A DNA stretch of 64,000 bases from Thiosocius sp963759055 (GTDB lineage Bacteria; Pseudomonadota; Gammaproteobacteria; Chromatiales; Chromatiaceae). The notes under the pieces are model-generated. The model was not told where the DNA came from. It saw only the letters and a program-made list of their open reading frames with translations, and did not search any database. Below are positions 63,105-64,000 of the stretch, in pieces (position 1 is the stretch's first letter; each line of letters begins with the position of its first letter). The translations under genes and the position numbers were made by a program. Where the stretch lies: contig CAVWYD010000010.1 in assembly GCA_963759055.1 (NCBI GenBank), positions 1 through 64,000 on the forward strand, in the 5' to 3' direction.

Positions 63105-64000
63105 TTAAAGACCTTCGCGGACCCAGCTGTGGGTCAACTCCAGCGCCTTGGGCACTCCGTTCGGGTCGGAACCGCCGGCCTGGGCCATGTCAGGCCTGCC
63201 ACCGCCCTTGCCGCCCACCTGCTCCGCAGCGAGCTTTACCAGGTCCCCGGCGCGCAGACGGTCGGTCAGGTCCTTGGTCACGCCGGCGATCAGGTTCACC
63301 TTGTTGCCGTTGACCGCGGCCAGCAGGATCACGCCGCTGCCAAGCTTGTTCTTGAGCTGATCGAGGGTATCGCGCAGGGATTTGGGATCGACGCCGTCGA
63401 GACGTGCGGCCAGCACCTTGGCGCCGTTGACATCGACCGCCTGCGAGGCCAGATCCGACCCGGCCGCAGACGCGAGCTTGGATTTGATCTGTTCGAGTTC
63501 CTTTTCCAGTTTCCTGCTTCGTTCCACCAGCTTGGACAGCTTGTCCTCGAGTTCGTCTTTGCCGGCATTGATCAGGCCACCAATGCGCATCAGGCGTTCT
63601 TCGTCAGCCTCGATCCAGGCCAGCGCCTTCGCCCCCGTGACGGCCTCGATACGGCGGACGCCCGAGGCAATTCCAGTCTCCATGGTGATCTTGAACAGCC
63701 CGATATCGCCCAGCGCATTGACGTGGGTGCCGCCGCAAAGCTCGGTAGAAAAATCCCCCATGCGCAGGACGCGCACCTGGTCGTCATACTTCTCACCGAA
63801 AAGCGCCATGGCTCCCGCCGACTTGGCCTCTTCAAGCGCCATGATCCGGGTCTCGACCATATGGTTGGTCCGAATCTGCTCGTTGACCAGGCGTTCGATC
63901 TCGATCAGCTGCTCGCGGCTGACAGGCTCGAAATGCGAAAAGTCGAAACGCAGGCGTTCTGCCTCGACGAGCGAGCCCTTCTGACCCACATGGTCGCCCA
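63105..64000 (-). CDS. alaS: Alanyl-tRNA synthetase, C-terminal part
   Basis: The gene runs off the window's end; about 298 codons are visible. The editing-domain motif CGGTHV (ELCGGTHVNALG) is present. The C-Ala region (SRKLEKELEQIKSKLA coiled coil and GGKGGGRPDMAQAGG) is complete to the stop at 63105. The class II catalytic core lies beyond the window. It lies 90 bases upstream of lysC in the same direction. Confidence 0.96.
   Translation of the reverse strand, partial: GDHVGQKGSLVEAERLRFDFSHFEPVSREQLIEIERLVNEQIRTNHMVETRIMALEEAKSAGAMALFGEKYDDQVRVLRMGDFSTELCGGTHVNALGDIGLFKITMETGIASGVRRIEAVTGAKALAWIEADEERLMRIGGLINAGKDELEDKLSKLVERSRKLEKELEQIKSKLASAAGSDLASQAVDVNGAKVLAARLDGVDPKSLRDTLDQLKNKLGSGVILLAAVNGNKVNLIAGVTKDLTDRLRAGDLVKLAAEQVGGKGGGRPDMAQAGGSDPNGVPKALELTHSWVREGL

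Overview
The window looks like chromosomal DNA of a gammaproteobacterium, perhaps a sulfur-oxidising or Chromatiales-like lineage. Signs are the order rnfABCDGE-nth, the block alaS-lysC-csrA-tRNA-Ser-tRNA-Arg, high GC, and many periplasmic and envelope genes. The genus cannot be fixed from sequence alone.

Layout. 1-14.5 kb is a loose accessory region. It holds a peptidoglycan-binding protein, a MipA-type outer-membrane protein, a LON-domain protein, a CadC-like regulator with TPRs, a Rap1a/Tai-like protein, a diguanylate cyclase, panE, several small unknown proteins and a GNAT. Long gene-free tracts carry dispersed repeats and a 160-bp MITE with TIRs and a 4-bp target duplication. 14.5-27.4 kb is core: mrp/apbC, metG, an M48 protease with two YbjQ-like proteins, egtD-like, the full Rnf complex, nth and a DUF1841 gene. 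27.5-30.4 kb is a bufferin/HvfABCD-like RiPP operon: a secreted precursor with six EGKCGAGKCGG repeats, an MNIO (DUF692) enzyme, its DUF2063 partner and a DoxX protein. 30.5-36.5 kb has metA, a P-loop ATPase, an MFS-cytochrome b561-YceI unit, an NlpC/P60 lipoprotein and a Kbp-like BON-LysM protein.

36.6-39.9 kb is the most interesting locus. A patatin-like phospholipase sits 40 bases behind a three-domain protein: a deoxyribosyltransferase/TIR-like N-terminus, a TRAFs-binding TPR (DUF4071) middle and a SLOG-like C-terminus. This resembles the nucleotide-signal sensor plus effector logic of bacterial immune systems. 40-51 kb carries periplasmic proteins, a Na/Pi cotransporter and a tripartite efflux operon built on a DUF2955 protein. 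51-58 kb has an MCP, an adaptor-SPOR fusion, a fatty-acid hydroxylase, an exosortase/EpsI fusion and three tandem short PEP-CTERM-like substrate genes. 58-64 kb has a molybdenum-carrier-like protein, a metallo-beta-lactamase-fold hydrolase, a small tRNA-Arg-associated remnant island with HigBA, two tRNAs, csrA, lysC and the 3' part of alaS.

A window-wide caution: at least a dozen otherwise good genes (mrp, metA, Na/Pi, MCP, adaptor-SPOR and others) are broken by single-base indels, nearly all +1 insertions. This looks more like an under-polished assembly than gene decay, and it affects how the broken genes should be read.
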